Assembly (NCBI RefSeq): GCF_010682105.1
Contig: NZ_JAAGWH010000021.1
Coordinates: forward strand, 1 to 64,000
Direction of reading: 5' to 3'
DNA length: 64,000 nucleotides
Source: Modestobacter muralis
Lineage (GTDB): Bacteria > Actinomycetota > Actinomycetes > Mycobacteriales > Geodermatophilaceae
The notes under the pieces were generated by a model. It was not told the origin of the DNA. It saw only the letters and a list, made by a program, of their open reading frames with translations, and ran no database searches. Each line of letters opens with the position of its first letter. The first letter of the stretch is position 1. Of this stretch, positions 1 to 6,751 are shown in pieces. Position numbers and translations under genes: made by a program.

Positions 1-17
1 GGGCGCTCGCGGCCGCC

Positions 18-875
18 TCAGCGGGCCGCGAGCGCCTGCTCGGCCGCCTCGACCTCGGCGTTCCACTGCGGCTTCTCGGCCTGCCAGCGGTCCTCGGTGC
101 GGCCCTGGCGCCAGTAGCCGGAGATCGAGGTGAACGCCGGGTCCAGCCCGCGCTCGGCCCGCAGGTGCAGCCGCAGCTCCCGGACCAGCCCGGCCTCGCC
201 GTGCACGAACACGTGCCCGGTGCCCTCGGGCAGCGTCGCCGCGCGGACGGCGGCGACCAGCGACTGCCCCACCGGGGCCGGCCCCCGGTGCACCCACACG
301 ATGCCCACGCCCTCGGGCAGGTCGAGGTCGTCCTGCTCCTCCGACCGGTCGGCCACCTCGACGACCACCAGCGCCGGGGTCCCCGCGGGCAGCCGGGTCA
401 GCGCCGCACCGATCGCCGGGAGGGCGCTCTCGTCACCGGCGAGCAGGTGCCAGTCGGCGTCCGGGCTGGGCGCGTAGGCACCGCCCGGGCCGGAGAACTG
501 GAGCAGGTCGCCGGGCTGGGCGGCGGAGGCCCACGGACCGGCGAGCCCGGTGTCGCCGTGGTGCACGAAGTCGATCGTCAGCTCGCCGGCCGCAGCGTCC
601 CAGGCGCGCACCGTGTACGTGCGGGAGACCGGCCACTGCTCCGGCGGCAGCTCGGCGCGCAACTGCTCGACGTCGAAGGGCGCGCGGTAGCCGGCGCCGG
701 GCGGCGGGAAGAGCAGCTTGACGTAGTGGTCGGTGAACTCCCCCGCCGGGAAGCCGGCGAGCCCCGCACCGCCGAGGACGACCCGGATCATGTGCGGCGT
801 CACGCGGGAGGTGCGCAGCACCGTCCCGACCCGGGCCACCCGGGGACGTCGAGGTGCGCTGCTGGGACTGCTCAC
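18..875 (-). CDS. Siderophore-interacting protein (ferric-siderophore reductase family)
   Basis: A 285-residue cytoplasmic flavoprotein expected to reduce Fe(III)-siderophore complexes with NAD(P)H so that iron is released. The FAD-binding half carries RTYTVR at residues 85-90, the flavin-binding signature of the ViuB/SIP family, and the C-terminal SIP domain ends in an SGYWRQG-type motif that is also typical. Length matches the family. The GTG start at 875 is chosen because GGAGG lies 6-7 bases upstream. No neighbour on the same strand is visible in the window, so siderophore biosynthesis or uptake genes could lie outside. An iron-box-like palindrome lies just upstream, which fits iron-repressed expression. 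Motif match is direct; electron donor and substrate are inferred. Confidence 0.9.
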   Translation of the reverse strand: MSSPSSAPRRPRVARVGTVLRTSRVTPHMIRVVLGGAGLAGFPAGEFTDHYVKLLFPPPGAGYRAPFDVEQLRAELPPEQWPVSRTYTVRAWDAAAGELTIDFVHHGDTGLAGPWASAAQPGDLLQFSGPGGAYAPSPDADWHLLAGDESALPAIGAALTRLPAGTPALVVVEVADRSEEQDDLDLPEGVGIVWVHRGPAPVGQSLVAAVRAATLPEGTGHVFVHGEAGLVRELRLHLRAERGLDPAFTSISGYWRQGRTEDRWQAEKPQWNAEVEAAEQALAAR

Positions 876-893
876 GGGGCCTCCTGGTCGACC

Positions 894-912
894 GAAGGCG
901 AGCCTTGCCTTC
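894..912 (-). promoter_or_regulatory. Candidate DtxR/IdeR iron box
   Basis: On the minus strand the 19-mer GAAGGCAAGGCTCGCCTTC matches 11 positions of the IdeR/DtxR consensus TTAGGTTAGGCTAACCTAA, including the central AGGCT. It lies 18-36 bases upstream of the GTG of the siderophore reductase, where a bound repressor would block transcription. The match is by eye and the flanking TTA/TAA bases are replaced by G/C, so this is a candidate only. Confidence 0.45.
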
Positions 913-984
913 GCTCCGCACGCTACCCGCGCCCGCTGTGCGCCCCCGGCAACAGGATCGTCACCGGGAAAGATCGAACTCGCG

Positions 985-1011
985 GTTTACACCGTAGCGA
1001 CGGGCGGGTAC
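985..1011 (+). promoter_or_regulatory. Candidate SigF/SigB-type stress promoter
   Basis: GTTT at 985-988 and GGGTAC at 1006-1011 are separated by 17 bases, close to the actinobacterial SigF/SigB consensus (GTTT, 15-17 bases, GGGTAT). Transcription would begin near 1018 and run into the operon at 1232-3263, whose products look like envelope or desiccation-stress proteins. The element and spacing are visible; sigma-factor assignment is inference. Confidence 0.5.
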
Positions 1012-1231
1012 CAGACCCCCAACGGAACGGCGTCCCACCGAGGCCACGGTGGAACCCCCCAGTGTCGGTGCCGCGGAACCTCGCGGTGCCAGCGCCGTCC
1101 CGCTCCAGCAGCTGCAGCCGGCCCATCTGGTCCGGTGATCGACCATGCCCTGGAGCGGTCGGTGGTCCACCGGGCACGGATGCCCAGTTCTGCTCAGTCC
1201 ACGAAACGCCCATGCACGACGAGGAGGAACG

Positions 1232-2047
1232 ATGACGCACTCCATCGACACCCCGACGCCCTCAGCCCAGAGTGGCGCGACCAACGTGACCGGCACCCAG
1301 TCCACCGGCAGCCCGTCCACCAAGGACGTCGCCAAGGACCAGGCCGGCAACGTCGCCTCGACCGCCGCCTCCGCCGGCAGCCAGGTCGCCTCGACCGCTG
1401 CCGACCAGGCCAAGCAGGTCACGCAGGAGACCAAGCGCCAGGCGCAGGACCTGATCGCCCAGGGCCGCACCCAGGTGACCACCCAGCTCCAGGACCAGGC
1501 CCGCAACGGTCAGCTGAAGGCCAGTGAGGGCCTGGAGCAGATCGCCCAGCAGCTGCGCACCATGGTGTCCGGCAGCGGTGAGGCCCCCACCGGTCCCGCC
1601 GCCGACCTGGTCACCCAGGCCGGGGACAAGGCCCAGGAGCTCGCCACCTGGCTGCAGTCCCGCGAGCCCGGCGACCTGCTCGTCGAGGCGCGCAACTTCG
1701 CCCGCCGCCGTCCCGGTGCCTTCATCCTCGGTGCTGCCGTCGCCGGCATCCTCGCCGGTCGCCTGACCACCGGCGTCGTGGCCGCCCACAAGGACGCCGC
1801 CCCGAGCAACACGGGCACCACGCCGCTGCCGGCCACCCCGTCCTACGGCACCACGAACTACGCCGCGGAGACCACGGCCACCGGCTACGCCGACGCCGGT
1901 TACGCGGGCACCACCCCTGGCTACGCCACGACCGGCACCACGGGCTCGGTCCCGCCGCCGCCGTACGGCACGCCTGCCACCACCGGGACCGCCGGCATCG
2001 GCGGCTTCGACGACCCGGCCCGCACCTCGGGCCCCGGCCAGCTGTGA
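1232..2047 (+). CDS. LEA-like/DUF883-like membrane-anchored stress protein
   Basis: A 271-residue protein of unknown function. The N-terminal 120 residues are rich in Ala, Gln, Lys and Thr, with repeated amphipathic AxxQAK-type segments reminiscent of group 3 LEA proteins. A single hydrophobic segment near residues 150-175 (ARRRPGAFILGAAVAGILAG) resembles the anchor of DUF883/ElaB-type proteins. The C-terminal third is low-complexity Gly/Thr/Tyr/Pro with YATT- and PPPPYG-type segments. ATG 1232 is preceded by GAGGAGGAAC; a longer in-frame start at 1145 lacks such a site. The gene is coupled to the next by a GTGA overlap. A stress or envelope role is inferred from composition, neighbours and promoter. 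Confidence 0.75.
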   Translation: MTHSIDTPTPSAQSGATNVTGTQSTGSPSTKDVAKDQAGNVASTAASAGSQVASTAADQAKQVTQETKRQAQDLIAQGRTQVTTQLQDQARNGQLKASEGLEQIAQQLRTMVSGSGEAPTGPAADLVTQAGDKAQELATWLQSREPGDLLVEARNFARRRPGAFILGAAVAGILAGRLTTGVVAAHKDAAPSNTGTTPLPATPSYGTTNYAAETTATGYADAGYAGTTPGYATTGTTGSVPPPPYGTPATTGTAGIGGFDDPARTSGPGQL

Positions 2048-2613
2048 GCCACCCCTACGGCGGCCAGCCCGCCACCGGCTACGGCGACGGCGGGGCGACC
2101 AGCTACTCGCCCGGCATGGAGTCGAACCAGGCCCAGTACCTGGACGACGAGCAGCCGATGACCGCCGACGGGCACCCCGACGTCGAGCACACCTCGGTCG
2201 GGAACCTGATCGGCGGGGTCACGCAGGACTTCTCCGAGCTCATGCGGCTGGAGCTCGCGCTGGCCAAGGCAGAGCTGCGGGCCGAGGCGAACAAGGCCAC
2301 GGCCGAGGTCAAGGCGCAGACCGGCAAGGCCGGCAAGGGCGTGGGCATGCTCGTCGGCGCCGCCGTGGCCGGCCTCATGGTCCTGGTCTTCCTCAGCTGC
2401 GCGATCTGGTGGGCACTGGAGAACGTCATGGACGCGGGCCTCGCGGCCCTCATCGTGACCGTCCTCTGGGTGGTCATCGCCGCCGTCCTGGCGTCGATGG
2501 GCCGCAAGGCCCTCAAGACGATCGACTTCTCGGGGCTGAAGCACCTCAACCCCAAGCCCGAACAGACCGTGGAGACCCTCCAGCAGGTCCCCGGCGCCCT
2601 CAAGCCCAACTGA
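2044..2613 (+). CDS. Holin-X/DUF1469-type membrane protein
   Basis: A 189-residue integral membrane protein of the actinobacterial Holin-X (phage holin III superfamily) type. It has a hydrophilic N-terminus, a helical segment at residues 57-97 (DFSELMRLELALAKAELRA) typical of the family, and two membrane helices at about 101-123 and 131-152. The GTG start overlaps the stop of the preceding gene, so translation is probably coupled. Members of this family are chromosomal in actinobacteria and usually sit beside DUF3618 genes, as here, so the word holin does not imply a prophage. A role in membrane organisation under stress is inferred only. Confidence 0.85.
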   Translation: MSHPYGGQPATGYGDGGATSYSPGMESNQAQYLDDEQPMTADGHPDVEHTSVGNLIGGVTQDFSELMRLELALAKAELRAEANKATAEVKAQTGKAGKGVGMLVGAAVAGLMVLVFLSCAIWWALENVMDAGLAALIVTVLWVVIAAVLASMGRKALKTIDFSGLKHLNPKPEQTVETLQQVPGALKPN

Positions 2614-2630
2614 CCGGACAGGAGCTCGAC

Positions 2631-3263
2631 ATGACCAGCAGTGACCCGGACGTCATCCGTCGCCAGATCGAGGAGACCCGCGCCAACCTCAGCTACGAGG
2701 TCGACGCGCTCAACGAGAAGGTCAACCCCTCCCGTGTGGTCGACCGTCGCGTGGGCAAGGCCAAGACCAGCGTGACCGGGCTCAAGGACCGCGTCTTCGG
2801 CGCAGCCCACGAGACCGGCAACCACGCCGGTGGCGCCGCCCACAACGCGGCCGACACCGTGCAGGGCGCTGCCTCCGACGCCATGGGCGCCGTGCAGCAG
2901 GCCCCCGGCCAGCTCAAGACGCAGGCCCAGGGCAACCCGCTGGCCGCCGGTCTGATCGCCTTCGGCGTCGGCTGGCTCGTCTCCTCCCTCCTGCCCACCA
3001 GCGAGAAGGAGAAGCAGCTGGCGCAGCAGGCCGAGACCGCGGTCAAGGAGCACTCCCAGCCGCTGGTCGACCAGGCCAAGAACGTGGCCCAGGAGATCGG
3101 CGAGAACCTGAAGCCCGCCGCCCAGGACGCCGTGCAGTCGGTCAAGGCGACCGCGCAGGACGGTGTCCAGACGGTCAAGGCCGAGGGCCAGTCCGCCGCG
3201 CAGGACGTCCAGGGCACCGCCCAGGACGCCAAGCAGACCGTGCAGGGTCACGCCTCCGCCTGA
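2631..3263 (+). CDS. DUF3618 family membrane protein
   Basis: A 210-residue protein that opens with the DUF3618 signature (DPDVIRRQIEETRANLSYEVD, about residues 4-24). An Ala/Gln-rich amphipathic region follows, then one membrane helix near 105-125 (AAGLIAFGVGWLVSSLLP), then a second run of LEA-like repeats (AQDAVQSVKATAQDGVQTVK). The function is unknown. It is the last gene of the three-gene operon, 17 bases after the holin-like gene. ATG 2631 has ACAGGAG about 7 bases upstream; the longer frame beginning at 2409 overlaps the previous gene and is rejected. A strong hairpin follows the stop. Confidence 0.85.
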   Translation: MTSSDPDVIRRQIEETRANLSYEVDALNEKVNPSRVVDRRVGKAKTSVTGLKDRVFGAAHETGNHAGGAAHNAADTVQGAASDAMGAVQQAPGQLKTQAQGNPLAAGLIAFGVGWLVSSLLPTSEKEKQLAQQAETAVKEHSQPLVDQAKNVAQEIGENLKPAAQDAVQSVKATAQDGVQTVKAEGQSAAQDVQGTAQDAKQTVQGHASA

Positions 3264-3281
3264 TCCTCACCCGCAGTTCCC

Positions 3282-3315
3282 GTCGGGCCCCGGTGCACCA
3301 GCACCGGGGCCCGAC
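3282..3315. terminator. Strong hairpin after the DUF3618 operon
   Basis: A perfect 15-base-pair stem (3282-3296 with 3301-3315) with loop ACCA. It lies 18 bases after the DUF3618 stop and has no T tract, as is common in GC-rich actinobacteria. It separates two convergent transcription units and probably stops both. Confidence 0.75.
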
Positions 3316-3321
3316 GTGCGT

Positions 3322-3359
3322 CCGGGGACGACCGCCGAGGACGGCGGTGCCGTCCCCGG
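3322..3359. terminator. Second hairpin between convergent genes
   Basis: CCGGGGACG (3322-3330) pairs with CGTCCCCGG (3351-3359), and CGCCG/CGGCG pair within the loop. It ends 6 bases before the stop of the minus-strand DeoR gene and would terminate that transcript. Confidence 0.6.
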
Positions 3360-3365
3360 GCGCGT

Positions 3366-4211
3366 TCAGTCGGGCGGCCCCGCGACGTGGCCCTCGGCGT
3401 CGACGACCACGACCTCCACCCCGGCGGCGTGGAAGGGCGCGACCGCCCCGGGCTCGGCGCCGTCGTCGGTGACCAGCGTCCACCCGTCGGGCAGCTGGGC
3501 CCAGGCGTGGAAGGGCCGGCGGCCCAGCTTGGTGGCGTGCGCCAGCACGTAGACCCGCTCCGCCTGCCGGGCCATCAGCTCCTTGAGCCGGGTCTGCTCC
3601 AGCTCTGCCTCGCAGATGCCGCGGTCGGCGGTGACGCTGTCGGCGCCGAGGAAGACCCGGTCGAACGTCATCCGCTCCAGCGCGGCCTCGGTCAGCGGAC
3701 CGACGAACCCCTGCGACAGGTGCCGCAGCGTGCCCCCGAGGCACTCGACGTGGACGTCCTCCGCGTCGGCCAGCGCCTGGATGCTGGTCAGCCCCGTGGT
3801 CGCGACGGTCAACGGCGACGTCCAGCGCAGCTCGTGAGCGAGCGCCCCGACCGTGGAGCCGGCGTCGAGCAGCACCGTCTCCCCGGCCACCACCTGCCGG
3901 GCAGCCCAGCGGGCGATCCCCCGCTTGGCCTCGAACGCCTCGCCGATCCGCTGGCGGAGCGAGGGCTCGGCGTGGCTGAGCAGCGCCATGGCCCCGCCGT
4001 AGGTGCGGGCCAGCCGCCCCTCCGCGGTCAGCTGGGCGAGGTCCCGCCGGATGGTGGAGGCGGTCACCTCGAACGCCCCCGCCAGCTCCTCCACCGAGGC
4101 CAGCCCCGTGGAGGTCGCCAGCCGGACGATCTCCTCCCGGCGGTACCGGGAGCCCGACTGGCGGCTGGACTCGCCGCCGGTCTCCGACGGTGGGCGTTGC
4201 TCTGGCTGCAC
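3366..4211 (-). CDS. DeoR-family transcriptional regulator
   Basis: A 281-residue DeoR-type regulator. The winged helix-turn-helix lies at about residues 25-75 (VEELAGAFEVTASTIRRDL), followed by the DeoRC sugar-phosphate sensor domain with VLLDAGSTV and VATTGLTS loops and a C-terminal LGADSV...RLKELM segment. Such proteins usually repress sugar-catabolic operons and are released by a phosphorylated intermediate. GTG 4211 is chosen because AGGGGAG lies about 7 bases upstream. It is 38 bases downstream of the kinase-PdxA fusion on the same strand, so both may be one transcript, and it probably controls the divergent operon starting at 6752. The effector, perhaps a C4 sugar-acid phosphate, is inferred. 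Confidence 0.9.
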   Translation of the reverse strand: MQPEQRPPSETGGESSRQSGSRYRREEIVRLATSTGLASVEELAGAFEVTASTIRRDLAQLTAEGRLARTYGGAMALLSHAEPSLRQRIGEAFEAKRGIARWAARQVVAGETVLLDAGSTVGALAHELRWTSPLTVATTGLTSIQALADAEDVHVECLGGTLRHLSQGFVGPLTEAALERMTFDRVFLGADSVTADRGICEAELEQTRLKELMARQAERVYVLAHATKLGRRPFHAWAQLPDGWTLVTDDGAEPGAVAPFHAAGVEVVVVDAEGHVAGPPD

Positions 4212-4249
4212 GACGTCTCCCCTGCTGGAGGTGCGGTCGCAGCCGGCGG

Positions 4250-6550
4250 TCAGGCCGCCGGTCGCGGGGACATCTGCGCAGCTTGCCGCAGTGCCTCGAT
4301 CATGCTGCCGATCTCGACCTTCCCGGTGCCGGCGATGTCGAAGGCGGTGCCGTGGTCGACCGAGGTGCGGATGACGGGCAGCCCGACGGTGATGTTCACC
4401 CCGGCCTCGATGCCGAGCACCTTGACCGGACCGTGGCCCTGGTCGTGGTACATCGCCACCACCAGGTCGTAGTCGCCCCGGCCGGCGACGAAGAAGGCGG
4501 TGTCGGCCGGCAGCGGGCCGCGCACGTCGATGCCGTCGGCCTGCAGCCGCTCGATCGCCGGGACGATCTTCTCCTCCTCCTCGCCGTAGCCGAACAGCCC
4601 GTTCTCCCCCGCGTGCGGGTTGATGCCGCACACGCTGATCCGCGGGTTCGGGATGCCGGCCCGCACCAGGGCGTCGTGCCCGCGCCGGACCGTGCGCTCG
4701 ACCAGGCCTGGCTCGATCCGGTTGATGGCGTCGATCAGGCCGAGGTGGGTGGTGACGTGGATGACCCGGATCCGCGGCGAGCTCAGCATCATCGACACCT
4801 CCTCGATGCCGCAGAAGTGCGCCAGCAGCTCGGTGTGCCCGGGGTAGACGTGCCCGGCGGCGTGCAGCGCCTCCTTGTTCAGCGGGGCGGTGCAGATGCC
4901 CTGCACCTCCCCCGCCATCGCCAGCTCGGCGGCGACCCGGATGTACTCGTAGGCGGCGTGCCCGGCCACCGGCGACAGCCGGCCCCAGGGCAGGTCGGCC
5001 GGCAGCAGGCCCAGGTCGATCACGTTGATCCGGCCGGGGGTGAACACGGCGTCGGCGACGCGCTCGACCACGGCGATCTCCGCGTCCAGGCCCAGGATCT
5101 CGGCGGCGGCGCGCAGGCGGGCGGCGTCGCCGATCACCACGGGACGGCAGCGCGCGAGAGAGGCCGGGTCGACCAGCGCACCGACGACCACCTCCGGGCC
5201 GACGCCGGCGCCGTCGCCCATCGTGACGGCGATGAACGGCGTGGGGCCGCTGTCGGCCACGGGCTCGGTCGGGGAGGTGAGGGTGCTCATGGAGGGGCCT
5301 TCCGTCGTGCCGCCGGAGGCGACGGGGTGCTGATCGGTGGAGGGGACGGCGACCTCGCCGGTGAGGGCGGTGAGGATCGCGAGCAGGGAGCCCGGGCCGC
5401 CGAAGCTGCCGGGGCGGGTGACGACGGAACGTCCGTCCGGGGCGGTGCAGACCACGGCGCCGTGGTGGACCGTCGCCCGGGGGGCCAGGGTGCGCACGCC
5501 GAGCCCGTCCAGCACGCGGCGGGCGGTCTCGCCCCCCGTGAGCGCGAGGTCCACGGGACCCCCGGGCACCGCGGCGAGCGCTGCGGACACGAGCCGGGCG
5601 AGGCCGGCGGACAGGTGGCGGCCCGCGCCGGGCACGACCCCGCCGGCCGGGTCCGGGCGCAGCACGACCGCACCGCGCGTGACGGCGTCGGCGAGCCGGC
5701 GCACCACGCCGGCGTCCGGGACGGCGGCCAGCAGGTCCGGCACGGGCACGAGCACCTCCGGCACCCCGCCGGCGCGCAGCCCGGCGACCTGGCCGAGCGC
5801 GACGCCCTCCGCCGTGCCGACGACGACCAGCGGTCCCGGGCCACCGGTGCGGTCCGGCACGGGGGTGGGCACACCGCCCAGCGGGGCGTGGCCCAGCCGG
5901 CGCCCGACCGCGGCGGCGAGGCCTGCGGAACCGGCCAGCGCGACGCCGGGGAGCCCGGCTACGGCGGCGGCCACCGCGTCGAGGTCGGCGTCGGACTCCC
6001 CGTCGCAGACCGGGACCCGCCCCGAGGCCAGGACCGACCGCAGCAGGTCCGGCAGACCGGACGAGCGCACGTCCGCGAGCGGGACGACCTGCACGAGCAG
6101 CGGGGCCAGCGCCTGGGCCAGCGACGACGGGGCGGTGCGGCCCTCGGTCGCCCAGGCCGGCGTGCCGGACAGCGGGCCGCCGGACACGACCGGGACGCCG
6201 TTGCGCACGACCCGGTCCAGGGCCGGCAGCGCGGTCGCGACGACCACCGGGCCGACGGCACCGACGGCCGCGGCCACCGGCCCGCGCAGCAGCGAGTCCA
6301 GCTTGACCAGGACGGCGGCGCCAGGGGTGCCGGCGACCGCGTCCCGCACGGCGGCGTCGGTGACCGCGGCGTCGGCGTGCCGGGTGTCCAGGTCGACGAC
6401 GGTCACCCCGGCCGACACCGCGGCCCGCACCCCCGGACCGGACAGCACGACCCGCGCGGACCCCGTGCGGGGAGCGAGCAGCGCGGCGGTCTCGGCGGCC
6501 CCGGACAGGTCGTCGGCCAGCACGAGCAGGGCGGCCGCCGGTGCGGTCAC
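4250..6550 (-). CDS. Fused four-carbon acid sugar kinase (DUF1537) and PdxA2-type dehydrogenase
   Basis: One uninterrupted 766-codon frame joins two enzymes that are usually separate. Residues 1 to about 395 form a DUF1537 kinase (DtnK/OtnK type) with LADDLSGAAE at the N-terminus, KLDSLLRG, and LTGGETARRVL near its C-terminal end. Residues 421-766 form a PdxA-family dehydrogenase with GDGAGVGPE, TAPLNKEAL, GHTELLAHF, NPHAGENG and the metal-binding YHDQGHGPVK. Known DtnK/PdxA2 pairs convert D-threonate through its 4-phosphate to dihydroxyacetone phosphate and CO2. The start is GTG 6550 after GGGGAGAGGGG. An internal ATG at 5290 (residue 421) has GGAAGG 7 bases upstream, so free dehydrogenase may also be made. 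Substrate is inferred; a vitamin B6 role is less likely given the kinase. Confidence 0.88.
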   Translation of the reverse strand: MTAPAAALLVLADDLSGAAETAALLAPRTGSARVVLSGPGVRAAVSAGVTVVDLDTRHADAAVTDAAVRDAVAGTPGAAVLVKLDSLLRGPVAAAVGAVGPVVVATALPALDRVVRNGVPVVSGGPLSGTPAWATEGRTAPSSLAQALAPLLVQVVPLADVRSSGLPDLLRSVLASGRVPVCDGESDADLDAVAAAVAGLPGVALAGSAGLAAAVGRRLGHAPLGGVPTPVPDRTGGPGPLVVVGTAEGVALGQVAGLRAGGVPEVLVPVPDLLAAVPDAGVVRRLADAVTRGAVVLRPDPAGGVVPGAGRHLSAGLARLVSAALAAVPGGPVDLALTGGETARRVLDGLGVRTLAPRATVHHGAVVCTAPDGRSVVTRPGSFGGPGSLLAILTALTGEVAVPSTDQHPVASGGTTEGPSMSTLTSPTEPVADSGPTPFIAVTMGDGAGVGPEVVVGALVDPASLARCRPVVIGDAARLRAAAEILGLDAEIAVVERVADAVFTPGRINVIDLGLLPADLPWGRLSPVAGHAAYEYIRVAAELAMAGEVQGICTAPLNKEALHAAGHVYPGHTELLAHFCGIEEVSMMLSSPRIRVIHVTTHLGLIDAINRIEPGLVERTVRRGHDALVRAGIPNPRISVCGINPHAGENGLFGYGEEEEKIVPAIERLQADGIDVRGPLPADTAFFVAGRGDYDLVVAMYHDQGHGPVKVLGIEAGVNITVGLPVIRTSVDHGTAFDIAGTGKVEIGSMIEALRQAAQMSPRPAA

Positions 6551-6650
6551 GTCGGCCCCTCTCCCCGTCGGACGGTGGTCGGCGACGGCTGCACCGGAGG
6601 GTCAGCAGACCTGGCGGAGCTCGTCGATCAGTGTGCAGCCTGACACGTCA

Positions 6651-6687
6651 TGCGCGGAATGCGCTAGCCCCTTGCGCGAAACGCGCA
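6651..6687. promoter_or_regulatory. Twin operator-like boxes in the divergent promoter
   Basis: TGCGCGGAATGCGC (6651-6664) and TGCGCGAAACGCGC (6673-6686) match in 12 of 14 positions and start 22 bases apart, two helical turns. The second forms the perfect arms TGCGCG/CGCGCA around AAA. They lie between the divergent kinase-PdxA gene and the ABC operon, where the neighbouring DeoR protein would be expected to bind. Confidence 0.5.
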
Positions 6688-6699
6688 CGGCTGTACGGT
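6672..6699 (+). promoter_or_regulatory. Candidate promoter of the Dpp-type operon
   Basis: TTGCGC (6672-6677) and TACGGT (6694-6699) are spaced 16 bases apart, as in a housekeeping promoter, and would start transcription about 45 bases before the ATG at 6752. The -35 region lies inside the second operator-like box, so a bound repressor would block it. Confidence 0.45.
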
Positions 6700-6751
6700 G
6701 ACGTAGGCAACACGCCGGCAGCCCGCCGGCCGATGAGGTGAGAGGTCGACG

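Larger units (their letters stand above)
876..1231. other. Divergent intergenic region, no gene seen
   Basis: This 356-base stretch separates the siderophore reductase from the envelope-stress operon. It holds the iron-box candidate at 894-912 and a stress-sigma promoter candidate at 985-1011. That promoter would leave a leader of about 210 bases before the ATG at 1232. I see no convincing gene or known riboswitch in it. Confidence 0.6.

Noticed and set aside
2044-3263. Phage holin annotation suggesting a prophage.
   Set aside because: No capsid, tail, integrase or lysin genes are near, and Holin-X/DUF3618 pairs are ordinary chromosomal genes in actinobacteria.
4190-6643. An 817-codon plus-strand frame antisense to the kinase-PdxA fusion.
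   Set aside because: It is a GC-bias shadow: composition is Gly/Arg/Asp/His-rich with no domain, while the minus frame carries clear kinase and PdxA motifs.
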